Below are positions 27,081 to 36,059 of a stretch of 64,000 nt of DNA, piece after piece. This DNA comes from an uncultured Oscillospiraceae bacterium. Lineage in GTDB: Bacteria > Bacillota > Clostridia > Oscillospirales > Ruminococcaceae. Made by a program: the position numbers and the translations under genes. Each line of letters opens with the position of its first letter. The first letter of the stretch is position 1. The notes under the pieces are model-generated. The model did no database searches. It saw only the letters and a program-made list of their open reading frames with translations, and had not been told where the DNA came from. The stretch covers positions 120,194 through 184,193 of the forward strand of contig CAKSKG010000002.1 of NCBI GenBank assembly GCA_934464775.1. Direction: 5' to 3'.

Positions 27081-28268
27081 ATGCGCTCATTGTCTCAGGA
27101 GGAAATACACCGCAGAAAAAATATCACGGCGGCAATAATAGCCGCAGCCGCCCTGCTGGCAGTCACTGTACCGATCTTCGGAAAATATCTGCCGCAGGCC
27201 GCAAAGGATACTTCCCATTCTATGGCGGTGCTGCTTTACGGAAATAATACATACAGTAATATAAATCCAACAATATCCGAAACGGATAATACAGTCAGCG
27301 GCACAAGAGTGTATTCCTATACATCATACTCATTTGATGACAGCCTGATGCTGTCGGAGGGAACGCCGCTTATGCCGTCGGGCAGCAATGAGGAAAAGGA
27401 AATAACCGTCCCCGAGGTCATAGCTCCTACTGCCGACGATGATGAATATACCGAAAAAAGCGGCAGTATCGTAAGCGTTTTCTACGGAAAATATGACGGC
27501 GATGATTATATCAGCCTTGAAAACGGCGGTCAGGTGAGAAATCTTACATCGCTGGACAACTCCTATCTCACTGAGCTTTCCGAACAGCTCCCCACACTCG
27601 ATATAAAAGCCGACGGCGAACCCGAGGTGCTGATAATGCATACCCATACCACCGAATGCTATGAAAATGCCGAGCACGATTATTATGACGAAAACCGCAG
27701 CTGCCGTACTCTCGATGCGGAATATAATATGATCGCAGTGGGAAATATGATAACGGAACAGCTGGCGGCAGGCGGTATCGGAGTTATCCATGATACTACC
27801 GTGCATGATTCTCCGTCCTATAACGGATCGTATGACAGAAGCCGTGGGACGGTGAAAAATATCCTTGAACAGTATCCGTCGGTGAAGATCGTGCTGGATA
27901 TCCACCGTGACGCTATCGAACGTGACGGTGAAAGAATAGCGCCCGTCACCGAGATAAACGGAAAAAAGGCGGCGCAGATAATGATAATCTGCGGCTGTGA
28001 TGACGGAACGATGAATATGCCCAACTGTGCGGAAAACTTTAAGCTTGCCTGCCTTATGCAGAGCGGCTTTGAGAGGGATTATCCGACATTGACAAGACCT
28101 GTGCTGTTTGATTACAGACATTATAATCAGGATCTGACAACGGGATCCTTGCTGATAGAGGTGGGCGGCCATGCAAATACATTGGAACAGGCGAAGTATT
28201 CGGGAGAATTGATAGGAAAATCATTGGCAAAAACCTTGAAGATGAGCCAAACAAACGCTAATCAGTAA
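27081..28268 (+). CDS. spoIIP: Stage II sporulation protein P (SpoIIP)
   Basis: Amidase and endopeptidase that dissolves septal and peripheral peptidoglycan during engulfment, partnered with SpoIID. It has 395 residues: one N-terminal membrane anchor (about residues 14-35), a variable region, then the amidase-like domain with VLIMHTHTTECY, SRGTVKNILEQYP, LDIHRDA and LIEVGGHANTLEQA. Zinc-binding His and Glu residues are kept. ATG 27081 follows AAAGGA; earlier in-frame codons lack a ribosome site. It is likely expressed in the mother cell; the -10-like CGTATACTATA at 27039-27049 could be sigma-E, with weak support. Confidence 0.92.
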   Translation: MRSLSQEEIHRRKNITAAIIAAAALLAVTVPIFGKYLPQAAKDTSHSMAVLLYGNNTYSNINPTISETDNTVSGTRVYSYTSYSFDDSLMLSEGTPLMPSGSNEEKEITVPEVIAPTADDDEYTEKSGSIVSVFYGKYDGDDYISLENGGQVRNLTSLDNSYLTELSEQLPTLDIKADGEPEVLIMHTHTTECYENAEHDYYDENRSCRTLDAEYNMIAVGNMITEQLAAGGIGVIHDTTVHDSPSYNGSYDRSRGTVKNILEQYPSVKIVLDIHRDAIERDGERIAPVTEINGKKAAQIMIICGCDDGTMNMPNCAENFKLACLMQSGFERDYPTLTRPVLFDYRHYNQDLTTGSLLIEVGGHANTLEQAKYSGELIGKSLAKTLKMSQTNANQ

Positions 28269-28271
28269 CCA

Positions 28272-28450
28272 CGGTATAAAAGTTTCGTCCACCTTTTCAG
28301 AAGGTGATGCTCTCCTGCGGAGAGCTGTTCCATAGGGCAAAGCCCTTGGTCGGTTCTCCGTCAGGAGAACATCTCCGCCAGAGGGCGAAACTCCCCGCTG
28401 CCTGAAAGGCAGCATCGCCGACAAATGCGAAGCATTGCGAGGCTGCGATG
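28272..28450 (+). repeat. Modular palindromic repeat, copy R2
   Basis: The longest plus-strand copy. Modules in order: TATAAAAGTTTCGTCC plus CACCTTTTCAGAAGGTG, GCTCTCCTGCGGAGAGC, AGGGCAAAGCCCT, GGTTCTCCGTCAGGAGAAC (extra module), GAGGGCGAAACTCCCC, GCTGCCTGAAAGGCAGC and AAATGCGAAGCATTGCGAGG. It lies just after the spoIIP stop. The first 75 bases nearly match copy R5 read in reverse. Confidence 0.8.
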
Positions 28451-28508
28451 TGTAATAAATATTCAAGGCAATAAATCAAAAAAGCCAAAGAAAAGGAAGC
28501 GATGAAAA

Positions 28509-28730
28509 ATGTTAGGACTTGCCCTGACCCCAAAGGAAATGCTGAAGCGTGTGCTGATGTACGGAGCGATAATGCTGGTGCTGGCAGTGATATTCTGTGT
28601 GCTGTATGGAATAGTGTATGTGCGGTGCTATAATATCATGAACCCCGACGATATGATAGCATTCAGACTGTACCGCCTGAACGGAGATATCTACCTGATA
28701 CTGTTCAATAAGCTGTATCGGCTGTTCTGA
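28509..28730 (+). CDS. Small membrane protein, unknown
   Basis: A 73-residue protein with one clear membrane segment (about residues 16-40) and a basic C-terminus (AFRLYRLNGDIYLILFNKLYRLF). I do not recognise a family. GGA of AAAAGGAAG lies 11 bases before the ATG. It sits between repeat copy R2 and a gene-free stretch. Its hydrophobic-plus-basic build is also seen in small sporulation or envelope proteins, but nothing more can be said. Confidence 0.5.
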   Translation: MLGLALTPKEMLKRVLMYGAIMLVLAVIFCVLYGIVYVRCYNIMNPDDMIAFRLYRLNGDIYLILFNKLYRLF

Positions 28731-28799
28731 TAAGGCTTATTGATATACCCCCGGTAAAATCAAATCAAAAAATAATTTTTTGTAGACCGAAAAAAGCAC

Positions 28800-28828
28800 T
28801 TGACAAATCCATATAATCATGATATAAT
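28800..28828 (+). promoter_or_regulatory. Consensus promoter with no evident gene
   Basis: TTGACA (28800-28805), 17 bases, TATAAT (28823-28828). The region after it (28835-29030) has no ORF above a few codons; a possible 8-codon peptide (TTG start, GGAG site) lies near 28915-28945. A dyad TTTGTA-N6-TACAAA sits at about 28991-29008. Confidence 0.65.
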
Positions 28829-29032
28829 AAAAAATTCTATTCTTTTAAGATTCAACCGAGTTAAAAAGCTTTTCAACAGCTTTAAACATAGTTTTAAACA
28901 GGCTTTGGAGAATTATTTTGAAAAAAAACGGGTTTTCAACATAAATTTGAAAGTTTTATACAGCAGAATGATGTAAAATTCATGGTATAATTTGTACAAG
29001 TATACAAAATAAGAGAAATTTCCAAATATATG

Positions 29033-29061
29033 TTGACGAATGCGAATTTATCGGTTATAAT
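29033..29061 (+). promoter_or_regulatory. Promoter of the predicted small RNA
   Basis: TTGACG (29033-29038), 17 bases, TATAAT (29056-29061), placing the start at about 29068. Confidence 0.78.
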
Positions 29062-29067
29062 ATATAC

Positions 29068-29207
29068 GATGTTAGAAATCGTAATGATACTAATTTTCAA
29101 GAATTAGTTTAACATCCGTTTTGTTGTCTCCTTTCTTTTGTTCTACACACATTTATCTTATTTATCTTCACATCTTTTGCCGCAGGACTGAGTCCTGCAT
29201 TTTTTTT
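29068..29207 (+). ncRNA. Predicted ~140-nt small RNA with anti-Shine-Dalgarno motif
   Basis: The RNA would start at GATGTTA (29068), which pairs with TAACATC (29110-29116). Inside are two small hairpins, ATC/GAT and CTAATT/AATTAG, giving a three-way junction. A long pyrimidine-rich single strand follows, containing TCTCCTTTC (29127-29135), complementary to GAAAGGAGA ribosome sites. It ends in a textbook terminator, GCAGGACTGAGTCCTGC followed by ATTTTTTTT (29182-29207). There is no ORF. The layout is that of a trans-acting sRNA; the family is not recognised. Confidence 0.72.
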
Positions 29208-29249
29208 GCCCATTTTATGTGATATAATCGTGAAAATTTCATTCAGCGC

Positions 29250-29278
29250 TTGAAATTTCATATATTATAGTCTATAAT
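29250..29278 (+). promoter_or_regulatory. Promoter of the YfhO-family gene
   Basis: TTGAAA (29250-29255), 17 bases, TATAAT (29273-29278), 38 bases before the start codon. Confidence 0.7.
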
Positions 29279-29315
29279 AAAATATGAATTTGCTTTTGAG
29301 AGGAAGGATATAAAT

Positions 29316-32129
29316 ATGGCTGATATGCCTGAAAAAGATACAGTGCAGACTGTTCCCGAAAATACAGCTACGCCGCCTGCGGAAACCGTAAATGCGGCGG
29401 AAAATGTAGAATCGGTATCTTCGGAAATACCGCTCCCGCAGAAAATACCTCCCGTGACAATGAAGTTCAGCCTGAAAAAATGGCTTTACGATAAACGGCT
29501 GTATTTCGCTGCATTCTTTACTCCCGCAATAATACTGCTGATAGCATATTTCTGCTTCGGACTTGCTCCGTTCGGCGATGAATCCGTGCTGGTGCTTGAC
29601 CTTAACGGACAGTATGTCTACTATTACGAAAACCTCAGAGATATCTTCTGGGGGAACGGCAGTCCGTTTATCTCATGGAGCCGAAACCTTTCGGGCGAGA
29701 TAATGGGAATATATGCGTATTACCTTGCCAGCCCATTCGTGCTGATAGTGATGCTGCTGCCTCGAGCGATAATAACCGAATCACTGCTGATAATGCAGCT
29801 GTGCAAGGTGGGAACGGCGGCTGTGACGTTCTGCTTCTATCTGCAAAAGTCAAGACGTGTGCGCAGAGGCCCTGCGGTCATGTTCTCCATACTCTATGCA
29901 CTTATGGCATATATGATAGTACAGCTGATGAACCCCATGTGGCTGGACGGACTTATCTATCTGCCCCTTATCTGCCGAGGAATAGAAAAGATCATCGACG
30001 GCAAAAGCAAGCTGTATTTTATAATACCGCTGGCGCTTATGTATATGGCACATTTCTATATCGGCTGGATGCTGACATTCTTCTCCATACTTTATTTCTT
30101 CTACTATTATTTCTCCGCAAGACAGGATTCACGCTTCCGCTTCGGTCATTTCGTGAAAAGCGGACTGGGCTTCGCAGTAAGCGGCATCACCGCAGCACTC
30201 TGCGCCTGCTGGATACTTGTCCCACTCTATTTCTCGCTGAAGCTGGGCAAGCTGGACTTCACCTCTCCCTCCTTTGAGTGGAAAACACAGTTCGATTTCA
30301 TCGACTTTTTCAGGAATCTTCTGCCCGATATGTACGATACCTGCCGCCCCGAAGGCTCACCCTCAATTTACTGCGGCGTGCTGACTATCGTGCTTGTGCC
30401 GCTGTATTTCATGAATACAAAGATAGATCTGCGCAGAAAAATAGGCTCGGGACTGCTGGCACTGTCCCTTATACTGTCAATGTACATATCAAATATTGAT
30501 ATTGCATGGCACGGAATGCAGATACCCAACTGGCTGCCCTACCGCTATTCGTTCACATTCAGCTTCGTGCTGCTGGTAATGGCCGCCGAGGCATTTGAAA
30601 AGATCGAGGGCATAACCGCAAAGGAGATCGGCGGAGTTATGTTCGGTCTGCTGGTGTATATTTTCGTGCTGGACAAGCAGAAGCTTGAAAATGCGGGAAT
30701 AATCACCGCAATCTGGTACAGCGCAGTGCTTACCGCAGTGTACTGCTTCATACTCTATGCATACAGAAAGCGCGGCGAGCTGAAAGCAGGCATTCTTGCG
30801 GGACTGAGCATAGTCATAGCCGTTGAAATGTTCGCATCGACAGTGTATAATCTTGACGCTATCGACAAGGACGTTACCTATTCAAAGCGCGCCTCATACA
30901 ACCCCTATATATCTCTCGGACGTGAGGTGGTGCAGGAATTATACGATACCGATGACGGAGTTTACCGTATCGAAAGCGATTATCACCGCACCGTAAACGA
31001 TGCAATGGCTCTGGGCAGCTACGGAATATCCCATTCCAGCTCAACACTGAACGCAAAGCCTATCCAGTTCCTGCGCAAGCTTGGATTCTCCTACGGCGGC
31101 CATTATATCAAATATAAGGGCGCTACCTACGTTACCGACGCTATCTTCGGCATAAAATATGTAATGGAAAGAGCCACTGCCGATGAAGAGGATATCCCCG
31201 AATCAAAGATGTATGACAAGCTGGTGCTGACAAGATCAAACGAAAAGAATTCTATTTATGTTTATGAAAATCCCTACGCTCTGCCTATCGCATTCATGGT
31301 GGACAGTGCCGCTGCGGACTGCCAGCTCTCCGATCAGAACCACCCCTTTGATAATCAGAATAAGATACTTTCATCAATGCTTTCGGATAAAAAGCAGAAC
31401 TTCTTCCGCAGACTTGATATTGATGAAATAATCCCCGAAAATGTAAAATCATCGGTCTACGGAAGCCATGCACGCTATACAACAATAACCGAGGGCGAAA
31501 ACAGCCAGGTAGAATTCCTTGTGACCGCAAAGAATAATAATATGATGTACCTGTTCCTGCCCTCAAACTATGAGCGCAAGGTCAATATGTGGCTCAATAA
31601 GGAGTTCCTCGATTATTATTTCGAGAGCGGAAATATGGTCATTCAGACGCTTGGACGCTTTAATGAGGGCGATCAGCTGTCGCTTATAGCAACCATAGCA
31701 AACGATAAAAATGAGGTGCTTTTCATTGATGAGCAGTTCTATTACCTCAATGAGGATATGTTCAAAGAGGCGGTAGATACGCTGAAACAGCACCCGCTGG
31801 AGATCAGCAGCTTCAGTGAGGATCATATCGTCGGAACGATAACCGCCGATAAGGACGGTATCATGTATACCTCGATAACCAATGAACCCGGCTGGACGAT
31901 ATGGGTGGACGGAGTTGAGACAGAACCCGTGGAGCTGTATGAAGCGCTTATAGGCGTGCCAATGACGGCAGGAACGCATACAGTTGAGATGAAGTTCTTC
32001 CCCCATGGACTTTCCGCAGGAATACTTTTAAGTGTGGCAGGCGTTGTGATATTGTTTATCATAGTGCTGACGGAAAATCATACAAAGAAAAAAGTAATTG
32101 AAAATATGTGTAAAAACAGCAGCAAGTAA
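29316..32129 (+). CDS. YfhO-family polytopic membrane protein (putative glycosyltransferase)
   Basis: A 937-residue protein. A Pro/Glu/Thr-rich cytosolic N-terminus (1-48) is followed by about 12 membrane segments (to about residue 500), a large extracytoplasmic domain and a last membrane helix near 905-925. The motif LVLDLNGQYVYYYENLRD after helix 1 is typical of YfhO (GT-C-like). In Bacillus, YfhO decorates lipoteichoic acid using lipid-linked sugar; the same role here is an inference. GAGAGGAAGG precedes the start. It is a single gene followed by repeat copy R3 and a terminator. Confidence 0.85.
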   Translation: MADMPEKDTVQTVPENTATPPAETVNAAENVESVSSEIPLPQKIPPVTMKFSLKKWLYDKRLYFAAFFTPAIILLIAYFCFGLAPFGDESVLVLDLNGQYVYYYENLRDIFWGNGSPFISWSRNLSGEIMGIYAYYLASPFVLIVMLLPRAIITESLLIMQLCKVGTAAVTFCFYLQKSRRVRRGPAVMFSILYALMAYMIVQLMNPMWLDGLIYLPLICRGIEKIIDGKSKLYFIIPLALMYMAHFYIGWMLTFFSILYFFYYYFSARQDSRFRFGHFVKSGLGFAVSGITAALCACWILVPLYFSLKLGKLDFTSPSFEWKTQFDFIDFFRNLLPDMYDTCRPEGSPSIYCGVLTIVLVPLYFMNTKIDLRRKIGSGLLALSLILSMYISNIDIAWHGMQIPNWLPYRYSFTFSFVLLVMAAEAFEKIEGITAKEIGGVMFGLLVYIFVLDKQKLENAGIITAIWYSAVLTAVYCFILYAYRKRGELKAGILAGLSIVIAVEMFASTVYNLDAIDKDVTYSKRASYNPYISLGREVVQELYDTDDGVYRIESDYHRTVNDAMALGSYGISHSSSTLNAKPIQFLRKLGFSYGGHYIKYKGATYVTDAIFGIKYVMERATADEEDIPESKMYDKLVLTRSNEKNSIYVYENPYALPIAFMVDSAAADCQLSDQNHPFDNQNKILSSMLSDKKQNFFRRLDIDEIIPENVKSSVYGSHARYTTITEGENSQVEFLVTAKNNNMMYLFLPSNYERKVNMWLNKEFLDYYFESGNMVIQTLGRFNEGDQLSLIATIANDKNEVLFIDEQFYYLNEDMFKEAVDTLKQHPLEISSFSEDHIVGTITADKDGIMYTSITNEPGWTIWVDGVETEPVELYEALIGVPMTAGTHTVEMKFFPHGLSAGILLSVAGVVILFIIVLTENHTKKKVIENMCKNSSK

Positions 32130-32130
32130 C

Positions 32131-32284
32131 ATAGTATAAAAGTTTCGTCCACCTTTTCAAAGGTGGCAGGTTTCGAAAGGGCAGAGCCCTTCGCAGGATT
32201 CTAAAGGGCAGCGCCCTTTAGTCGCCGTCCGCAGACGGCGAAACTCCCCTTGCTGCGAGAAATGTGTAAGCATTGCGAGGCTTG
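32131..32284 (+). repeat. Modular palindromic repeat, copy R3
   Basis: Modules: TATAAAAGTTTCGTCC plus CCACCTTTTCAAAGGTGG, GGGCAGAGCCC, AAAGGGCAGCGCCCTTT, GTCGCCGTCCGCAGACGGCGAAAC, then GAGAAATGTGTAAGCATTGCGAGG. It carries the GGGC-GCCC module twice. It lies between the YfhO-family gene and a terminator. Confidence 0.8.
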
Positions 32285-32295
32285 CCAATAAAAAT

Positions 32296-32338
32296 AAAAG
32301 GTATATGCGAATTGTTTGTTTTCGCATATACCTTTTTC
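32296..32338. terminator. Terminator after repeat R3
   Basis: AAAAGGTATATGCGAA pairs with TTCGCATATACCTTTTT (to 32337). A closely similar hairpin follows repeat copy R4 at 56981-57015, so it may belong to the repeat family. Confidence 0.75.
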
Positions 32339-32340
32339 AT

Positions 32341-33168
32341 TTATTCTTCGATCTCGGCTATTCTGACCGAAGCTTTTCCGTCGATATTTATTCTGTCGAG
32401 ATATTCATTGTTGATAATATCAGCAGCCTTTGCGGCGATCTCCTCCGAAAGCTCTTCGCATTCACCGTCGCAGCTGCAAAATGCCGCTTTAAGCATACTG
32501 TATTCATCAATGCCGCTGAATGACTCAACGGGAGCAGATTCTTCATTTCCGTCACTGTCTCTTATATAAGCATTTATGTAGTGCTCGTTTACACTGTTAT
32601 ATCTGCATTCAAGAATTATTTCCGACAGTTTTTTCTCGGAAAAATAATATCTGACACTTTCCGCAATGTTTTTGGCAAAAACCTCGGCACAGTGGTTTTT
32701 GAATTCCTCCTGAGAAGCCTCCTCCACCCCACTGTCGGTACGCATCATAAGATAATATGAGGTAGTGCCAAGACCTGTCTTTTCCCGAAAATCAAAATTC
32801 CGCTCCTCTGTGAATGCCACCGAAACAAGCCTGCCGTCCTCGGAATAATATCCTTTTAATCCCTTTGCGGCATCTGATACCGAAAATGCTGCCACTTCGG
32901 GAATTTCCGTATTTTCATTGCTGCTGACTCCGAAAAGCATGGGAGAATCGTAACATATCCGAACTCCGCTTTTGTCTCTGCTTTTTATATCCCGAAATTC
33001 CTGCCAGCCGCTTTTGCCGTATTCTTCGGGAAAATAAAAATATACATTATCTCCCTCTTTCTCATAATTCCCACGATTCATAAAAAGCAAAACCATAATA
33101 GCCACAGCAGCTGTAATGATTATATAAATAATACTTGCCCTGCGGTTTCTTTTAAATGTTATGTTCAT
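32341..33168 (-). CDS. Membrane-anchored protein of unknown function
   Basis: A 275-residue protein with a basic N-terminus and one membrane anchor (about residues 12-30), the rest being extracytoplasmic and acidic. No family recognised. The C-terminal third contains CSCDGECEELSEE and a helix-rich tail. GGGGGTAAAAA precedes the ATG weakly. It is a lone gene between a terminator and mscL. Confidence 0.65.
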   Translation of the reverse strand: MNITFKRNRRASIIYIIITAAVAIMVLLFMNRGNYEKEGDNVYFYFPEEYGKSGWQEFRDIKSRDKSGVRICYDSPMLFGVSSNENTEIPEVAAFSVSDAAKGLKGYYSEDGRLVSVAFTEERNFDFREKTGLGTTSYYLMMRTDSGVEEASQEEFKNHCAEVFAKNIAESVRYYFSEKKLSEIILECRYNSVNEHYINAYIRDSDGNEESAPVESFSGIDEYSMLKAAFCSCDGECEELSEEIAAKAADIINNEYLDRINIDGKASVRIAEIEE

Positions 33169-33383
33169 TTTTTACCCCCAGCCTTTTTTATGTTAAATCA
33201 AATGCAAAAATATATGTAAAAATAATATCACATACCGCTTTATAAGTCAATACATTAAAGAAATAAAATCATTTTTTAAAATTTTGTAAATTCCAACAAT
33301 AAATAATTATTTATGCGGTGTTCCGTCCGATATATATTTTATAATGCGGGAACAATGTGCTCCCAAAATCGGAGGTAATCATA

Positions 33384-33833
33384 ATGGATAAGAAATCAAT
33401 TTTTCAGGAATTCAAGGAATTTATTTCAAGAGGAAATGTGCTTGATATGGCAGTCGGCGTTATCGTCGGCAGTGCATTCACGGCAATTGTAAATTCACTG
33501 GTAAACGACATCTTCACTCCATTCCTCGGAATGATACTTGCAGGCATCAACTTCGATAATCTGGGTATCACGATCCCATGGGGCAATCAGCCTTATATCA
33601 ATTTCGGCTCATTTATCCAGAGCATAATCTCGTTCCTGCTGACGGCAGCCTGCGTTTTTGCTATCGTCAAGACAATAAATGTTTTCCATAAGAAAAAGGA
33701 AGAAGCTCCAACAGAACCCGAGGCTCCCGCAGAGCCCGATCCTCAGATCATTCTCCTTACCGAAATCAGAGATCTTCTGAAAAACGGCAATTCCGCCGAA
33801 GCCGAAAAGCTCCTCGAAAAAGCTGAAAAGTAA
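33384..33833 (+). CDS. mscL: Large-conductance mechanosensitive channel
   Basis: Emergency pore opened by membrane tension on osmotic down-shock. It has 149 residues: N-terminal amphipathic FQEFKEFISRGNVLDMAVGVIVGSAF, TM1, a loop, TM2 (ISFLLTAACVFAIVKTINVF) and a cytosolic Pro/Glu linker with the end helix ILLTEIRDLLK, as in the family. ATG 33384 follows GGAGG at nine bases; the earlier in-frame start has none. It is a single gene with a terminator shared with the phage-like operon. Confidence 0.95.
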   Translation: MDKKSIFQEFKEFISRGNVLDMAVGVIVGSAFTAIVNSLVNDIFTPFLGMILAGINFDNLGITIPWGNQPYINFGSFIQSIISFLLTAACVFAIVKTINVFHKKKEEAPTEPEAPAEPDPQIILLTEIRDLLKNGNSAEAEKLLEKAEK

Positions 33834-33850
33834 TTTTATACGGTAAACGC

Positions 33851-33898
33851 AAAACGTGCGGACCGTCGGACAAGCTCCGATGCTCCGCACGTTTTTTT
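33851..33898. terminator. Bidirectional terminator
   Basis: AACGTGCGGA (33853-33862) pairs with TCCGCACGTT (33884-33893), then TTTTTT on the plus strand. It ends mscL and the convergent phage-like operon. Confidence 0.8.
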
Positions 33899-33902
33899 GT
33901 GC

Positions 33903-34535
33903 CTAAAAAATGTTTTTCCCCGTTTTCTTAATAAGTGCGGGAAAATCCCTGTAACAGTAATCCATGTCAACATCGTCCTTTATACCGTCGATATGACCCT
34001 TCCAGCTGTACTGCCAGATTCCGATATCTGCGGCAGGCACGCACTTAGGATAGACGTTTTCCACACGGGCGACCCATGTTGTGTATCTTTTGGGGATATC
34101 ATCGGAGAGTTTGTCACGGAAAAAGCTGTCATAGCTGTAAACGCCTGCCCATGCTCCTTTAGCTTCAAGATGACCGCAAAATGCGTTCACGATATCATTG
34201 CAAATTTTCGGAGCAAGCTTGCCCTGCTCTTCAAAATCGCCGTAAATCGGCAGTTCAAATGATTTGCCCTTGAGCATTTCAAGCATAAATTCGGCTTCAT
34301 TTTTTGCGTCTGCGGCAGATTTGGCATAACTGTAATGATAAGCTCCGACGTACAGTCCTGCCGATTTGGCTTTGCGGTAGTATTCCTCAAAGCGGCTGTC
34401 TTTCTGCTTGACATTTTTCTTGCCATACCCTGTCCTGATGATAACACCGTCAATGCCTGCCTTTTTGAGCTTGACAAAATCGACAGTGCCGTTCCATTTT
34501 GATAAATCGACAAGTCTATAAATTGCCTTATTCAT
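33903..34535 (-). CDS. GH25 family lysozyme (endolysin)
   Basis: A 210-residue muramidase of glycoside hydrolase family 25. The catalytic region DLSKWNG at the N-terminus and the D-x-E pair in IYGDFEEQ are present; later GIWQYSWKG and DMDYCYRD fit the barrel end. There is no separate wall-binding domain. It is the last gene of the phage-like operon, three bases after the holin, forming a normal lysis pair. Confidence 0.9.
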   Translation of the reverse strand: MNKAIYRLVDLSKWNGTVDFVKLKKAGIDGVIIRTGYGKKNVKQKDSRFEEYYRKAKSAGLYVGAYHYSYAKSAADAKNEAEFMLEMLKGKSFELPIYGDFEEQGKLAPKICNDIVNAFCGHLEAKGAWAGVYSYDSFFRDKLSDDIPKRYTTWVARVENVYPKCVPAADIGIWQYSWKGHIDGIKDDVDMDYCYRDFPALIKKTGKNIF

Positions 34536-34537
34536 AC

Positions 34538-34972
34538 TTATCCCTCCTTATCAATCTTACTACTTAAAATATCAATAGCCTTAACAAGTATCTGCTGGAC
34601 AGGTTTGGGCAGTATACCCATAAGCCCAGCAGTCTCGCATATGCTGATAAGCTCCGAAGCGCAGAACGCAATGATAACAGCGTCCCTAAGATAGTCCGTG
34701 CTTAACAGCCTGTCCGCATAATTGGCGCATACCACAATAAGCAGTGTGCCGACCTTTTTTATAATGCCTCTCCAGCAGGCGGCGGAAGATAACGCCCCAT
34801 TGGGCGATTTGTCCGATTTGTGCCACCAAATAGCATTAGCCAGTCCCATGGCAAAATCAACCGCCATGAAAACTATAAGCGTGATGACGGCATTGTCCCA
34901 GCCGCCCAGTGCGGCGGAGATCAGTCCGCCGAATGCGCCGATCACAGCGCAGATCGTGTTTTTTGCACTCAT
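34538..34972 (-). CDS. Phage holin (toxin-secretion/phage-lysis holin family)
   Basis: A 144-residue membrane protein with three or four hydrophobic segments (GAFGGLISAALGG, NAVITLIVFMAVDFAMGLANAI, VGTLLIVVCANYAD). The fold and the WRGIIKK loop match the phage_holin_4 family. ATG 34972 follows GGAGG. It would let the lysozyme through the membrane. Confidence 0.86.
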   Translation of the reverse strand: MSAKNTICAVIGAFGGLISAALGGWDNAVITLIVFMAVDFAMGLANAIWWHKSDKSPNGALSSAACWRGIIKKVGTLLIVVCANYADRLLSTDYLRDAVIIAFCASELISICETAGLMGILPKPVQQILVKAIDILSSKIDKEG

Positions 34973-34986
34973 AAAAATCCTCCTTA

Positions 34987-35799
34987 TTAATCCGGGGTGA
35001 TGTACCTCGGCTGAGTTGTGCTTATCCATGTTGTGTTTTTGGGGTTTGCGGGGGCCACGGTATTCAAAGTGTGCGTATACATTCTGCCGTCTTTATCATA
35101 TCCTCGCAGGTGTATCTGCATTGCCGTTGTGTTGCCTGCCGCCGCATAAATATCTATCCCCGTGATTCGCGCGCCTACGGAATGAGGCATATTGTCACAC
35201 CACCCCTGCGCCCAGTTCGTGAATGTCGTGCCTTTTTCAAGATCAAGATAATCCACCTGCACACGCCGAACGGCGTAACCCTGATACGTTGCCGTCGTCA
35301 TGTAGATTTTCATAGCGATGTGCTTTTCCGTGTCGATGTAATATATCGGCGTGTCGTCGTCCAGACTGCCTATGCCCGAGGTTATGTCACGTATATCATC
35401 TCTGTCGCTTGCAGGGTCAACAACGATCGCACTGCCGTCATCAATGATAATCTTACCGTCCTCACTCTCCGAGGGGATTATGTTGCCCTCATCGTCCTTG
35501 GGTGGGTCCAGCAGATTTTTTGCATTGTTCCAGTCCTGCGGCACATTGACATACACTACGCTGTAACCGTCCACATCGTCATCGGCGGCTTTGTATGTAC
35601 CGTTTTTTATGATGTTTTTCTCGGCGAGCTTCAGCTGTACATTGACCGTAACTGGGTTATATCCGTCCGCATTATCGTCTGCCGCATTGTAAGTACCGTT
35701 GGCGGTGATGCTTTTTGCAGCGATAATTTTACTGCTGCCGCCGTCCTCATCACTGTCCGCCTGCATAAGCAGACCGAGGGCTATTTCCCTGACGCTCAT
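34987..35799 (-). CDS. Phage-like surface/tail protein with two GTY-repeat units
   Basis: A 270-residue protein. After a short helix, two near-identical repeats, ITANGTYNAADDNADGYNPVTVNV-like and IIKNGTYKAADDDVDGYSVVYVNV-like (about residues 30-80), match the short beta repeat common in phage tail-tip and adhesin proteins of Clostridia. An acidic linker and a beta-rich C-terminal domain follow. ATG 35799 overlaps the stop of the preceding gene and has GGAGG. It is probably a receptor-binding or tail-tip component. The C-terminal domain is not recognised. Confidence 0.65.
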   Translation of the reverse strand: MSVREIALGLLMQADSDEDGGSSKIIAAKSITANGTYNAADDNADGYNPVTVNVQLKLAEKNIIKNGTYKAADDDVDGYSVVYVNVPQDWNNAKNLLDPPKDDEGNIIPSESEDGKIIIDDGSAIVVDPASDRDDIRDITSGIGSLDDDTPIYYIDTEKHIAMKIYMTTATYQGYAVRRVQVDYLDLEKGTTFTNWAQGWCDNMPHSVGARITGIDIYAAAGNTTAMQIHLRGYDKDGRMYTHTLNTVAPANPKNTTWISTTQPRYITPD

Positions 35800-36059
35800 T
35801 CCGTACCTCCTAAGTCGATTGTGTCCTTGCCGTTGTACCATGTCTCCGATACATCTGTAAGAGTGACCTTGCCGTCTGAAACAGTCCTGCCGCACTCCAA
35901 AGTGTAAACACACCCGTCGGCATAGGTTATCGTCACCTTGCCCCTGCCGTCCGTGATCTCTCGCACTGCGGAGGTTATGGGCTTGCCGCTATGCAGTACG
36001 CTTTCATAGCTGGCAAGTCCGCCTTTTTGCACGGCAAAGCCGTATTCTTCGGTGAGCAT
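35796..36059 (-). CDS. Small phage-like structural protein
   Basis: An 87-residue protein, mostly beta-strand by pattern (GKVTITYADGCVYTLECG). Its start overlaps the preceding stop (TAATG) and its stop overlaps the next start. No family recognised. By position it is a baseplate or tail accessory protein. Confidence 0.6.
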   Translation of the reverse strand: MLTEEYGFAVQKGGLASYESVLHSGKPITSAVREITDGRGKVTITYADGCVYTLECGRTVSDGKVTLTDVSETWYNGKDTIDLGGTE

